Shown piece by piece: positions 1-6,405 of a DNA stretch of 27,069 nt (within the stretch, counting starts at the first letter, position 1; the number at the start of each line of letters is the position of its first letter). Source of the stretch: a virus; the IMG/VR virus record IMGVR_UViG_3300042288_001473, positions 1 to 27,069 of that record. The stretch is one strand, 5' to 3'. Position numbers and translations under genes: made by a program. The notes beneath the pieces were generated by a model. It was not told where the DNA came from, made no database searches, and saw nothing but the letters and a program-made list of their open reading frames with translations.

Positions 1-310
1 GGTCGAGCTTGTCTTGCTGGGCGGCTTCTAGCGCTTCAATTCGCTCGCGAAGTGCGTGCATTCCAGAACGGACCATCGCCCAGCAGTTTGCGTCTTCTTT
101 GTCGTATGCCTCCAGCGCCTCCACCCGCCGAACGATGGCGTCAACGCAGAATCGGTGGCTCTCGGCCTGTTCCAGCTGGACGGCTTCTAGCGCCGCAATG
201 CGGTCGCGGAGTTCGATGATGCAGGATCCGTACCCGTCGTCGAGGCCATCATCCTGATACTCCTTCATGTTTGCCCACTGCTCAGGCGTGGCGCGGTGTT
301 GGTCGGTCAT
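1..310 (-). CDS. Coiled-coil small protein, 3' end outside window
   Basis: The frame opens with ATG at 310, overlaps the stop of the upstream gene by four bases (ATGA), and is still open at base 1, so at least 103 residues are present and the C-terminus is missing. The visible protein begins MTDQHRATPEQW and then carries repeated heptad-like segments (RDRIAALEAVQLEQ, RRVEALEAYDKE, RERIEALEAAQQDK), which predict a coiled coil. The same LEA-rich motif occurs three times, as an internal repeat. It is the last visible gene of a three-gene minus-strand set (722 to 1) that probably starts at the promoter at 782-810. I recall similar MTDQ-RATPEQW proteins as hypothetical proteins of cyanobacteria and their phages, but no function can be assigned. 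Confidence 0.75.
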   Translation of the reverse strand, partial: MTDQHRATPEQWANMKEYQDDGLDDGYGSCIIELRDRIAALEAVQLEQAESHRFCVDAIVRRVEALEAYDKEDANCWAMVRSGMHALRERIEALEAAQQDKLD

Positions 311-537
311 GGCTGGGTTTCCGTCAGGTCAACAGTCGGGATGTCGCGCCATTCGTGGCCAGCTTCCGAGCCTTGCCACCACAGGTAACAGCCCTGTAGC
401 TTCAACTCAATGGCGCCGTCGTCGGCTCTGCATCGCGCCAGCCGGTAAGCGTCGGGCGCTCCCTTCTCAACACGGGCGGCGGCGATTTGGTGCCCGACTG
501 AAAACGTCAACGCGCCGGTTTGGCTTTCGGTGCTCAT
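307..537 (-). CDS. Hypothetical protein, 76 aa
   Basis: Start ATG at 537 overlaps the stop of the preceding gene (534-537), and its own stop overlaps the next start at 310, so it is locked into a translationally coupled set. The protein is soluble-looking. It has a basic N-terminal half (VGHQIAAARVEKGAPDAYRLARC) and a C-terminal half rich in aromatic residues (GCYLWWQGSEAGHEWRDIP). No catalytic motif, membrane segment or known family is recognisable. The gene is supported by its codon-level protein character and the two four-base overlaps. Confidence 0.7.
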   Translation of the reverse strand: MSTESQTGALTFSVGHQIAAARVEKGAPDAYRLARCRADDGAIELKLQGCYLWWQGSEAGHEWRDIPTVDLTETQP

Positions 538-722
538 GCCCCCACCCCCACCAACCGGCGAGCGGTGGTCTGTGAGCAGCCCAGCCGCTCAGCGATCACC
601 CGATAGGTGAGCCCATCGCGGCGCCACCGCCGGGCGCGTTGCTCGCGTGATTCGGTGGCCCACAGCAGGATCAACAGAGGCAGCAGCAGCGCGGCCAGCA
701 GCAGACAGGTAAACGTGGTCAT
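534..722 (-). CDS. Membrane-anchored helix-turn-helix-like small protein, 62 aa
   Basis: Residues 3-21 (TFTCLLLAALLLPLLILLW) form one hydrophobic membrane segment at the N-terminus. The rest is highly basic (RARRWRRDG) and ends in YRVIAERLGCSQTTARRLVG, which looks like a helix-turn-helix of the kind found in small phage regulators and resolvases. A single-pass protein with a cytoplasmic DNA-binding-like tail is therefore inferred. It is the first gene after the promoter at 782-810. Its leader is C/A-rich (CACCACCACTACC ... ACCACC before ATG) with no clear Shine-Dalgarno. Function unknown. Confidence 0.72.
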   Translation of the reverse strand: MTTFTCLLLAALLLPLLILLWATESREQRARRWRRDGLTYRVIAERLGCSQTTARRLVGVGA

Positions 723-781
723 GGTGGTTTAAATGGTAGTGGTGGTGGCGCCAGCGGCTCGCTCGACCTGCTGACATCCAC

Positions 782-810
782 ACACTACCGCATAGGTTGC
801 GCAACTGCAA
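782..810 (-). promoter_or_regulatory. Class I phage promoter P1 with operator
   Basis: Read leftward, a -35 TTGCAG (805-810) and a -10 TAGTGT (782-787) are separated by exactly 17 bp that begin TTGCGCAAC. The -35 and spacer together form the GTTGC-N6-GCAAC repeat shared by six other promoters here. It would drive the gene at 722 and the two genes after it. Part of the -10 is weak (TAGTGT). Confidence 0.6.
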
Positions 811-813
811 CAC

Positions 814-1008
814 CTACGCCATCCGCGACAGCCACAGCCGGCCAGCACCGCTGATCGACGCATGCAGCACCGTTGCCACCTTATGGGCCTGTGCATCCGG
901 CAATTCCACTGCAGCAGCCCTCAGCGCTTGCCTGGTGGCATCCTCATCGCGGGCGCTGACGCAGGCATGGCACAGCAGAAAAGCGGCTAGATCGGGTGGG
1001 AGTTCCAC
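814..1008 (-). CDS. Hypothetical protein, 64 aa
   Basis: The first possible start is GTG at 1008; an in-frame TAG lies further upstream. The sequence is alanine-rich and helical (LAAFLLCHACVSARDEDATRQALRAAAVELPDAQAHKVATVLHA split over two helices) and ends GRLWLSRMA. It stops five bases left of the P1 -35, so it is not driven by P1. Its start lies next to the operator at 1011-1039, but I see no good minus-strand -10 there. No domain is recognised. It is probably real because of its amino-acid composition and because it fills the space between two promoters, but the start is uncertain. Confidence 0.5.
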   Translation of the reverse strand: MELPPDLAAFLLCHACVSARDEDATRQALRAAAVELPDAQAHKVATVLHASISGAGRLWLSRMA

Positions 1009-1010
1009 TG

Positions 1011-1039
1011 TTGCTGTTGCGCAACTGCTCCGCTATTGT
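1011..1039 (+). promoter_or_regulatory. Class I phage promoter P2 for cyAbrB gene
   Basis: TTGCTG (-35, 1011-1016), a 17-bp spacer starting TTGCGCAACTGC and TATTGT (-10, 1034-1039). The predicted start near 1046 gives a leader of about 20 nt with an AAGGTG Shine-Dalgarno-like element before ATG 1066. The overlap of the GTTGC-N6-GCAAC repeat with the -35 and spacer suggests repression by occlusion, possibly by the cyAbrB product itself. Confidence 0.65.
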
Positions 1040-1065
1040 GGCAGTTCCCCACCAAGGTGCAGTTA

Positions 1066-1521
1066 ATGCCCACCGCACTCACCGGCGATGCGCTTAAGGC
1101 CAAGGTCGCTGAACTCGGCCCGCAGCCCGAATCCGACATCGCCATCGCCTGCGGCTACATCACCGCCAACGGCAAAGCCAAGCTCTCAGCGTTCAAGGAT
1201 GCCCTCCTGGCTGCCCATGGCCTGAGCCTCAAGCCCGCCAAGACCGGCGGCCGCAAGGGCAAACCGCTCTCCTTCACGGTCACGACCGGCAAGACCGGGA
1301 ACATCGTGATGGCTGGCGGCTATTCCGCCCTGCTGGGTATCGAGCCTGGCGGCACTGTGCAGATCACCCATCTGCGTGATGCTCTGATCCTCACCGCTGC
1401 TGTTGTGCCGGCACCTGCCGCTACTGCTGAACCGGTCGCCGCGATCGGTTCGCCCGTCGTCACCTATGACTCTGTTCCCCAGCCTGAGCCTGCCCTGGCC
1501 GGTGCGGTTACTCCGTTCTGA
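1066..1521 (+). CDS. abrB: Cyanobacterial AbrB-like (cyAbrB) transcriptional regulator
   Basis: A 151-residue protein that matches the cyAbrB layout. The N-terminal segment LTGDALKAKVAELG (5-18) resembles the family's LTG..L..K..ELG opening. It is followed by IACGYITANGKAKLSAFKDALLAAHGL (27-53, helical), a basic linker with GRKGKPLSF (62-70), and a C-terminal beta segment TGNIVMAGGYSALLGIEPGG (77-96), the AbrB-type DNA-binding fold. Residues 113-151 form an extra Ala/Pro-rich tail. Known family members are global transition-state regulators in cyanobacteria; here it is phage-encoded and probably modulates phage or host transcription. ATG 1066 is chosen over an upstream ATG because it lies just downstream of P2 and matches the family N-terminus. 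It converges on the head protein gene with a 14-bp overlap. Confidence 0.88.
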   Translation: MPTALTGDALKAKVAELGPQPESDIAIACGYITANGKAKLSAFKDALLAAHGLSLKPAKTGGRKGKPLSFTVTTGKTGNIVMAGGYSALLGIEPGGTVQITHLRDALILTAAVVPAPAATAEPVAAIGSPVVTYDSVPQPEPALAGAVTPF

Positions 1522-2596
1522 ACAACGGCACCGATTCATCTAGCGACGGCTGACCTTTCGGGTACAGCCGTCGCTCTGATGCCGTAGGTGTACGCAATGC
1601 CCGTGCCAGTTCGGCGCGGGCTTTTTCAATGCTGATCTCTCGCGCTTTGGCGTAAGCCTCAACGCCACGCTCATGTTCAGCTCGCCAGCGTTTGGAATCC
1701 AGCAAAACATCCTGCGTTTCGGGATCGGATTCCTCGACAGCCTCGTTGGGAACGGGGATAGCAACGCATCGGCAGCGCGGATGAAACGGAATTGGCGCCC
1801 GATCCACCGGATAGATCCTCCCGTTCCTGCTGGCACACGTCGGGCAGGTCCGCTCATCATTCGATGCCAACACCCTCACGTAACCATCGCCCCTTTCACG
1901 GGCACGCTGCAGGCTGCCTTTCACGTATGCAGTAGCCAGCTCCGACCTGGCGATCAACGCAGCACGCTGCTCAAGCCCTAGCCGTTGGTTGAGCCGTTTC
2001 GGGTCACGGGCGCCGCGTAGTGCTTCGCGAATCTGGCGTTCCAGGCGAGTGGGGCCCCAGCCACGGGCGATGCCTTCACCCACGATCTCCACCATCTGCG
2101 CACGAAACCGGGCCGTTTCGTTCTGGATAAACGCTGAGGCATTCAACGCTGCAGCGCGTACAGCCAAGGGATCAGCACCAGCGAATGGCACCATCGAATC
2201 CGGCTGGCTGACCATACGGATCAGCTCTGTTGCCAGGTCGCCTCCGAGCTGGGTAGCAGCGCGTAGGTCGCGTTCGTAGCCCTCACGCCAGAACGCCACC
2301 TCAGTGGGTGACATGAACTGCTGGGCATCCTGCAGGATCGCCCTGAACTTCGCTGTCGATTCAGCGGTGGTATATGCACCGGGCCGGCGAGTGACCTGCC
2401 CTTCAGGGTCGGTTGTGATACCGCCTATGTCGCTCAGGTAGGCGTTATACGACCGGCGAAGTGTGGTGAGCGTGCCGTCAAGCGAACGACGGAGCAGCGC
2501 GAGCGTATTGTTAACGCTGCGCCGCTCTAGTTCCGCCAGGGTTTTGGCGTAGTCATCAGCGATGCCGGTGAGCTGCCGTGGCCCTGGTGTTGCCAT
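1508..2596 (-). CDS. Phage head morphogenesis / minor head protein (SPP1 gp7, Mu F-like)
   Basis: This 362-residue protein carries the hallmark C-terminal module of the Mu F/SPP1 gp7 family (PF04233 type): IARSELATAYVKGSLQRARERG (about 215-236), then a zinc-binding-like block DERTCPTCASRNGRIYP, and PFHPRCRCVAIPV (about 247-283). The N-terminal 200 residues are helical and scaffold-like. Such proteins enter the procapsid with the portal and are needed for head assembly or DNA delivery. It lies downstream of the portal gene, as is normal, separated only by a 66-aa gene. The C-terminal 80 residues after the CRCV motif are charged and helical. The stop overlaps the convergent cyAbrB gene. Confidence 0.88.
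   Translation of the reverse strand: MATPGPRQLTGIADDYAKTLAELERRSVNNTLALLRRSLDGTLTTLRRSYNAYLSDIGGITTDPEGQVTRRPGAYTTAESTAKFRAILQDAQQFMSPTEVAFWREGYERDLRAATQLGGDLATELIRMVSQPDSMVPFAGADPLAVRAAALNASAFIQNETARFRAQMVEIVGEGIARGWGPTRLERQIREALRGARDPKRLNQRLGLEQRAALIARSELATAYVKGSLQRARERGDGYVRVLASNDERTCPTCASRNGRIYPVDRAPIPFHPRCRCVAIPVPNEAVEESDPETQDVLLDSKRWRAEHERGVEAYAKAREISIEKARAELARALRTPTASERRLYPKGQPSLDESVPLFRTE
1542..1575 (+). terminator. Perfect 11-bp hairpin behind cyAbrB gene
   Basis: AGCGACGGCTG (1542-1552) and CAGCCGTCGCT (1565-1575) are perfect inverted repeats around a 12-nt loop, 20 nt after the cyAbrB stop and inside the 3' end of the convergent head gene. No T-tract follows on the plus strand, so it would be an atypical terminator or an mRNA-stability structure. 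Confidence 0.35.
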
Positions 2597-2603
2597 TCAG
2601 CGA

Positions 2604-2804
2604 TCAGGCTGCTTCAGGGATGCAGCACGCGCCATCCATCGGCTCAGGGTCGTCGTCGTTCTCGGCATCATCGAAGGCGACCAGCAGATCATGCTTCACC
2701 ATTTCGATGGCACCGACGATTTCCATCATGGACAGCGGATCGTCAAGATCCATCTGCTCCGAGACGGTGTTGTGCAGCGCTTCGTAGAGGCTTGCGGCAG
2801 ACAT
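2604..2804 (-). CDS. Small acidic phage protein between portal and head protein, 66 aa
   Basis: An acidic protein: MSAASLYEALHNTV, then MDLDDPLSMMEIVGAIEMVKHDLL, then a very acidic stretch DDAENDDDPEPMD. It starts at ATG 2804 after a C/A-rich leader (GACACCACCCACC). Its position between portal and head morphogenesis genes suggests a structural accessory or chaperone role, but no family is recognised. The downstream head gene begins 8 bp after its stop. Confidence 0.72.
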   Translation of the reverse strand: MSAASLYEALHNTVSEQMDLDDPLSMMEIVGAIEMVKHDLLVAFDDAENDDDPEPMDGACCIPEAA

Positions 2805-2838
2805 GGTGGGTGGTGTCTGGGACGGCTTAGGTTTCCGG

Positions 2839-4287
2839 TTACAGCTCGCCCAGGTCGTTCAGGCCCACGTCATCGGCAGGTGCTGGACGTTCTGCACGGA
2901 TGCGGTCCATTTCGTCCTCGACGCTGGTTGTGGCCTTGAGCCGGCCGGCGCGTTGCAGTTCCTCGATTGCGGACTGCACTGAGACGAGCTGCTCACCACC
3001 GGTTAGGTCTTGGAGTTGTTTGATGTCCGTTGCTTCCAGTGGCCGCTCAAACAGCGACGCGCTCATGGCGATGCCGGCATCTTCGGGGAGCTGCTCACCG
3101 GTGAACGCGCACCAGATCTGCATGAGCGATTGCACGGCGGATGTCTTGCGCTCAGCGATGCTGGCGATGGTCGCCTCAGTTTGCGCACCTTCAAGGCCCG
3201 CCTGCGTGGCGGTTTTCGTGCTGCCCGGATCGCCGTAAAGGAACCCGAGTGTCTGGCGGGAGATGAGCTTCTCAACCTCCTTGATCTGCTCACGCTGTTC
3301 CGCCAGGCTGCTGGCCGATGGTTCGGCGAAACTGAACGAACCGCCAGCGTCTAGATCAACGATGCTGTTGGGCCCGATCACCAGCGGCTTGCGGGCTTCA
3401 CCAGGCGCAGGCGGTGTACGGCCAATGGCAACGGGCACCGGCATTGCACAGCGGCGGGTTTTGTTGCGCAGGTCTGAACGCTGCTGGAAATGCTCAATGC
3501 TGTGCTCCACCACCTGCCGGAGCGGCAGCTCACCCTGGCCAAACCCGGCATGCTCGGCGGGATACCAGACCACGGGCGGGAAGGGTAGCGGCTGGCCAGA
3601 TGGGGTCTGGTAGAGACCTTCGGATTCGACTGAGACGGTGAGTTCGTTGCTGGCATCACGATCGATGCGGTAGACCGTCCAGCCCGCGCGGGTGATCACC
3701 TTGTAGCGGGGAACGGTGCGAACACCAAACGGCGGGTCGGGTTCTTCCTGCAGCAGCAGGATGCCAACCTGCTGCAGTGTTTCGACGCCATTGTCAAGGG
3801 CGGCGATCCAGTTGAGCACCTTGGCGCGAGGGTGCATCAGGAGATACGGCCTGCGGCCTTGGGCGATCTCTTCGGCAGCGTTCATCGGCCGACCGGCGGG
3901 CATGTCCACTGCCAGCAGCACACCACCATCACGGAGCATGAAGGTGTCGGCCTTCTCAAGGAACACCGAGATGCTGTTGCCCTCTAGGTCGATGTTGTCC
4001 ACGGCATCAGCCATGGACTTAGGTGGATTGGAGAGCGAAAACTTAGACAGGATGCCGGTGAAGGCAACGATCGAGCTACGAAAGAAATCAGCGAAGACTG
4101 AACAGTTCAGCCGTGATTGATACGCCTCGGGCGGTTCGGCCTCTTCCTGCGGTAGGTATTTGGATTTAACGCCACGCAGCATGTGGAACGCGTCGTAAGC
4201 GCGATCAAGGTCGTCCTGCAGCTCGCGCAGGGTTGGATGCCGGTAGCTGGGTAGTTGTGGATCGTCTGTTGGGTGATCGAGCTGCAC
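2839..4287 (-). CDS. Portal protein (DUF4055-type)
   Basis: 482 residues, the usual size of siphovirus portals. The sequence YLPQEEAEPPEAYQSRL (about 44-60), FADFFRSSIVAFTGILSK (about 66-83) and GFLYGDPGSTKTATQAGLE near residue 355, followed by the helical ERKTSAVQSLMQIWCAF segment, are typical of DUF4055-family proteins annotated as portals. The portal forms the dodecameric vertex through which TerL pumps DNA. The only in-frame start is GTG at 4287, because a stop lies just upstream, and there is no strong Shine-Dalgarno. Its neighbours downstream are head genes, while TerL lies 3.8 kb upstream with many small genes between, which is an unusually large gap. Confidence 0.88.
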   Translation of the reverse strand: MQLDHPTDDPQLPSYRHPTLRELQDDLDRAYDAFHMLRGVKSKYLPQEEAEPPEAYQSRLNCSVFADFFRSSIVAFTGILSKFSLSNPPKSMADAVDNIDLEGNSISVFLEKADTFMLRDGGVLLAVDMPAGRPMNAAEEIAQGRRPYLLMHPRAKVLNWIAALDNGVETLQQVGILLLQEEPDPPFGVRTVPRYKVITRAGWTVYRIDRDASNELTVSVESEGLYQTPSGQPLPFPPVVWYPAEHAGFGQGELPLRQVVEHSIEHFQQRSDLRNKTRRCAMPVPVAIGRTPPAPGEARKPLVIGPNSIVDLDAGGSFSFAEPSASSLAEQREQIKEVEKLISRQTLGFLYGDPGSTKTATQAGLEGAQTEATIASIAERKTSAVQSLMQIWCAFTGEQLPEDAGIAMSASLFERPLEATDIKQLQDLTGGEQLVSVQSAIEELQRAGRLKATTSVEDEMDRIRAERPAPADDVGLNDLGEL

Positions 4288-4320
4288 TGCCCACGCCTGG
4301 CCGTCATGTGGAGTTTTCCG

Positions 4321-4455
4321 TTACCGGCACAGCCAGATCGCATGCCACGTGCCGGCCATGAGCAGAGCACCTAGCAGGCCAGACCAGAGCGCCACTCTGA
4401 TTTCATGATCACGGATAGCGCGATCCACCATTAGCCGCACGTCTTCCTGGCTCAT
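4321..4455 (-). CDS. Single-pass membrane small protein, 44 aa
   Basis: The start ATG at 4455 overlaps the stop of the preceding gene (ATGA, 4452-4455). The N-terminal half is charged and soluble (MSQEDVRLMVDRAIRDHEIR). Residues 21-41 (VALWSGLLGALLMAGTWHAIW) form one membrane helix, and the protein ends LCR. Function unknown; it may be a small inner-membrane effector. The coupling to its neighbour and its coherent topology support it. Confidence 0.65.
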   Translation of the reverse strand: MSQEDVRLMVDRAIRDHEIRVALWSGLLGALLMAGTWHAIWLCR

Positions 4456-4637
4456 TGGTGGATGGGAGGCGTGTGGTGTAATTGCGTAAGGTTTCCAGGC
4501 GCCTCATGCACGACCAACCGGTAGCGGTCATAAGGGATCCGCTCAACGCGAAACCATGCGCCGGGGTTGTCGCGGATGTAGCAAAGGCCCAGCGCGTGTG
4601 CTTCGGCTGCGGTGTCGAACTCAAGGAGGCTGGCCAT
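4452..4637 (-). CDS. Hypothetical protein, 61 aa
   Basis: The sequence after MASLLEFDTAAEAHALGLCY contains a compact domain DNPGAWFRVERIPYDRYRLVVHE and a short unstructured tail. An upstream in-frame ATG at 4667 exists, but it abuts the predicted -10 of promoter P3 (4668-4673), so transcription should begin inside that extension and ATG 4637 is preferred. The real frame is fixed by the ATGA overlap with the 44-aa membrane protein. No family recognised. Confidence 0.65.
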   Translation of the reverse strand: MASLLEFDTAAEAHALGLCYIRDNPGAWFRVERIPYDRYRLVVHEAPGNLTQLHHTPPIHQ

Positions 4638-4667
4638 GGCATGGCGTGGCTGTGTGGTGGTGTTCAT

Positions 4668-4697
4668 AGCGTAGGGGTTGCGGTTGGGCAATAGCAA
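4668..4697 (-). promoter_or_regulatory. Class I phage promoter P3 with operator
   Basis: Leftward -35 TTGCTA (4692-4697) and -10 TACGCT (4668-4673) with an 18-bp spacer starting TTGCCCAACCGCAAC. It is the only member with an 18-bp spacer. It should drive the genes at 4637 and 4455 and probably the portal and head genes. Confidence 0.5.
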
Positions 4698-4757
4698 CGG
4701 TTCAGCGGATGCGGAGCGGGAAAGCCCGGCGGTTAGGCCGGGCGGGTGGCTGGTGCG

Positions 4758-5150
4758 TCAGTCCACCAGCTCGGTGGTAATGCCCAGCCGCTTGGCATTC
4801 CGCCAGATCTCGCGGGCCTCTTTGGCTGACAAGATGACCCTGAAAAAACTGTCGCGGCCCCATTCCTTGCAAAGTCCGACGGTTTGATTGGCGCCTGAGC
4901 CAATCGAGCATTGGCTCATCTTCCAGGTCCGGCGCCGCAGCTCAGCACCGCTGAAAGTGCCGTTGTTGACCCAGACGGTCAGCAGCAGATCTGAGTTGTC
5001 ACCGATGAAAGCATTGAGATCGCGCAGCTTGCCGGTAGCACCGCAGGCAAAGCAGTCGCCGTTCTGTATGTGGGAGAAATGTGGGAGCTTGCCGGAGCCA
5101 CCGCAGAAGGGGCAGGTGCAGGTGGCGTTGTGGATTTTGGTTGCGGTCAT
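4758..5150 (-). CDS. Zinc-ribbon protein with DnaJ-like CxxCxGxG repeats, 130 aa
   Basis: The N-terminus holds two cysteine pairs in a DnaJ-like setting: CPFCGGSGKL (about 12-21) and CFACGATGKL (about 31-40). These should bind one zinc ion. The rest (LNAFIGDNSDLLLTVWVNNG, then RRRTWKMSQCSIGSG and VILSAKEAREIWRNAKRLG) has alternating strands and a C-terminal helix. No known enzyme is recognised, and a nucleic-acid or protein-binding role is inferred. ATG 5150 is chosen because it lies about 40 nt downstream of promoter P5 with a C/A-rich leader (CACCACACCACCAGTC); the longer upstream reading would cross that promoter. Confidence 0.7.
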   Translation of the reverse strand: MTATKIHNATCTCPFCGGSGKLPHFSHIQNGDCFACGATGKLRDLNAFIGDNSDLLLTVWVNNGTFSGAELRRRTWKMSQCSIGSGANQTVGLCKEWGRDSFFRVILSAKEAREIWRNAKRLGITTELVD

Positions 5151-5195
5151 GACTGGTGGTGTGGTGGTGGTGGAGGTCTTCCCTCCGATGCCCAT

Positions 5196-5224
5196 ACTGT
5201 AACCCGTGGCGGACACCATGGCAA
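5196..5224 (-). promoter_or_regulatory. Class II phage promoter P5
   Basis: Leftward -35 TTGCCA (5219-5224), 17-bp spacer and -10 TACAGT (5196-5201). The spacer carries TGTCCGCCACGGGT, identical to the one in P6 at 6289-6317 and absent from class I promoters. It drives the zinc-ribbon gene at 5150. Confidence 0.6.
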
Positions 5225-5241
5225 CCAGTGCAGGGGGCAGT

Positions 5242-5454
5242 TCACACAGCGTCACGTTTCCGGGCTCGTCGTTTCCGCTCCGCATCAGCAGCCCGGCCTT
5301 CAGGCGTCAGCTTCCAGCACCGGCTACACAACGGCGCTGTGCGGTCGCTGATCACGCTCCGGCCGCACTCAGGACAGGTGGGCAGCTGGGGGAGCTCACT
5401 AGCCTGGCGGAGGCGGAAGCGCTGGGTTTTCTCGCGGCTGGGTTGGCGGGGCAT
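5242..5454 (-). CDS. Basic zinc-ribbon small protein, 70 aa
   Basis: A lysine/arginine-rich N-terminus (MPRQPSREKTQRFRLRQ) is followed by CPECGRSVISDRTAPLCSRC (27-46), a four-cysteine zinc ribbon, and then a very basic tail (RAADAERKRRARKRD). This looks like a nucleic-acid-binding protein. It starts 6 bp after the stop of the previous zinc-binding gene, in the same operon. No named family. Confidence 0.7.
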   Translation of the reverse strand: MPRQPSREKTQRFRLRQASELPQLPTCPECGRSVISDRTAPLCSRCWKLTPEGRAADAERKRRARKRDAV

Positions 5455-5460
5455 GTCAGT

Positions 5461-5832
5461 TCAGATCGACAGGCCGAGCGCTCTGCTGCGCAGCCATTCG
5501 GGGAAGTTGCCGTGTACTTGGTGGCCACCTGTCTGGTGGTAGTTCTTTCGCTGCACTTGGAGGTCTAGGCAACTCAGATCTTCAGACTGCCAGGCAGTGA
5601 ACGCTTTGGCGCATGATGCCATCTTTGCTTTGCGGTTCCGTTGGCGAGCCTCTTCGGCAAACACTTCTTGTTTGATTTGCTTGCTGGTCTTGCCGCTATT
5701 ACGTGCTGCACAGGTGCGGCCGTAATGCAAGATCCCGCCATCGCTGAGTTTCATAGCGACAGTGGCTTTTAGATCAGTGCGACCGCAGCAGTCGCAGGTG
5801 TCGATCTCGTCAGTGATGTAGAGCGCTTGCAT
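5461..5832 (-). CDS. Putative zinc-binding phage protein, 123 aa
   Basis: The N-terminal module IDTCDCCGRTDLKATVAMKL (10-29) with GGILHYGRTCAAR (32-44) is a CxxCGRTxLKxT...C pattern that I recall from hypothetical proteins of actinobacterial and cyanobacterial phages. It probably binds zinc through C13, C15, C16 and C41. The middle is a basic helix (KTSKQIKQEVFAEEARQRNRK). Start ATG 5832 follows a C/A-rich leader (CCACCACTCCACCAGCC). Role unknown. Confidence 0.7.
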   Translation of the reverse strand: MQALYITDEIDTCDCCGRTDLKATVAMKLSDGGILHYGRTCAARNSGKTSKQIKQEVFAEEARQRNRKAKMASCAKAFTAWQSEDLSCLDLQVQRKNYHQTGGHQVHGNFPEWLRSRALGLSI

Positions 5833-5888
5833 GGCTGGTGGAGTGGTGGGGTAGGCGCCGGATAGGCTCCGGCGGGCCGTGGGGTGGG

Positions 5889-6239
5889 TTAGGCGGCGGC
5901 CAGCTGGCGACGCTGGGCCCAGCGCTCTTCCCGCTTGGCTTGCATCTTGGCGTGGTGGGCATCAGAGGCATGCACCGCCTTGAGCGCCTGAGCGTAGAAG
6001 GGGTGATCAGGGCGGACGCGAATCCGGTCTGTCTCGAAGTAGTCAGTCATGCTGTCGGAATCGTTCTGAACGTCAAAGGCCTCCCACACCTCAGCAGAAA
6101 AACGGCGGTAGTTCTTGGCGTAGATGGTGATCGTGCCTTGGGGGTGATTCAGGGTGTTGCCGATGCTGAAGCTGGCTTTCTGCAGGGGTCCGTTGTTGAC
6201 TTTGATGCCGTTCCAGAAAAACTTGAAGGTAGTGGTCAT
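5889..6239 (-). CDS. Conserved hypothetical phage protein (KFFWNGIK family), 116 aa
   Basis: The N-terminal pattern TTTFKFFWNGIKVNNGPLQK, the central GTITIYAKNYRRFSAEV and MTDYFETDRIRVRPDHPFY form a beta-rich domain that I recall as a widespread uncharacterised bacterial/phage protein. The C-terminal 30 residues are a charged helix (HHAKMQAKREERWAQRRQ). It is the first gene after class II promoter P6 and has a C/A-rich leader (CACCACACCACCGCACCAGCC). No catalytic function is claimed. Confidence 0.75.
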   Translation of the reverse strand: MTTTFKFFWNGIKVNNGPLQKASFSIGNTLNHPQGTITIYAKNYRRFSAEVWEAFDVQNDSDSMTDYFETDRIRVRPDHPFYAQALKAVHASDAHHAKMQAKREERWAQRRQLAAA

Positions 6240-6288
6240 GGCTGGTGCGGTGGTGTGGTGGGCGGGGCTCTCTCGCCCCTGTGATCAC

Positions 6289-6317
6289 ACTGTAACCCGT
6301 GGCGGACAGACTGGCAA
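6289..6317 (-). promoter_or_regulatory. Class II phage promoter P6
   Basis: Leftward -35 TTGCCA (6312-6317), 17-bp spacer and -10 TACAGT (6289-6294). Hexamers and spacer block TGTCCGCCACGGGT match P5 exactly. It drives the gene at 6239 and probably the two genes after it. Confidence 0.6.
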
Positions 6318-6344
6318 CCTTCGGGCAGGCCGGTTCACAATCCG

Positions 6345-6383
6345 TCATGCAACCAGCAGCCCCAGCTGCAGTACCTCTAACAG
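6345..6383 (-). pseudogene. Remnant resembling 3' end of sigma-like gene
   Basis: The frame reads LLEVLQLGLLVA then stop, with no start nearby. It matches the SEVLQLGL segment and the ALQLGLIVA terminus of the sigma-like protein encoded 400 bp away. At DNA level 18 of 21 bases match between 6363-6383 and 6861-6881, and 14 bases (6358-6371) are identical to 6760-6773. It is probably debris of a duplicated or rearranged gene end. Confidence 0.35.
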
Positions 6384-6405
6384 TTGATGGTCTTGCAAAC
6401 CCAAG

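Noticed and set aside
9-257. Plus-strand Ser-rich frame over the coiled-coil gene
   Set aside because: It is the reverse-frame shadow of the minus-strand LEA-rich coiled coil; Ser/Arg-rich low-complexity composition.
5856-5874. CGCCGGA/TCCGGCG hairpin as terminator between 5832 and 5889
   Set aside because: Short stem, no T-tract on either strand, and transcription seems to continue through to the next gene.
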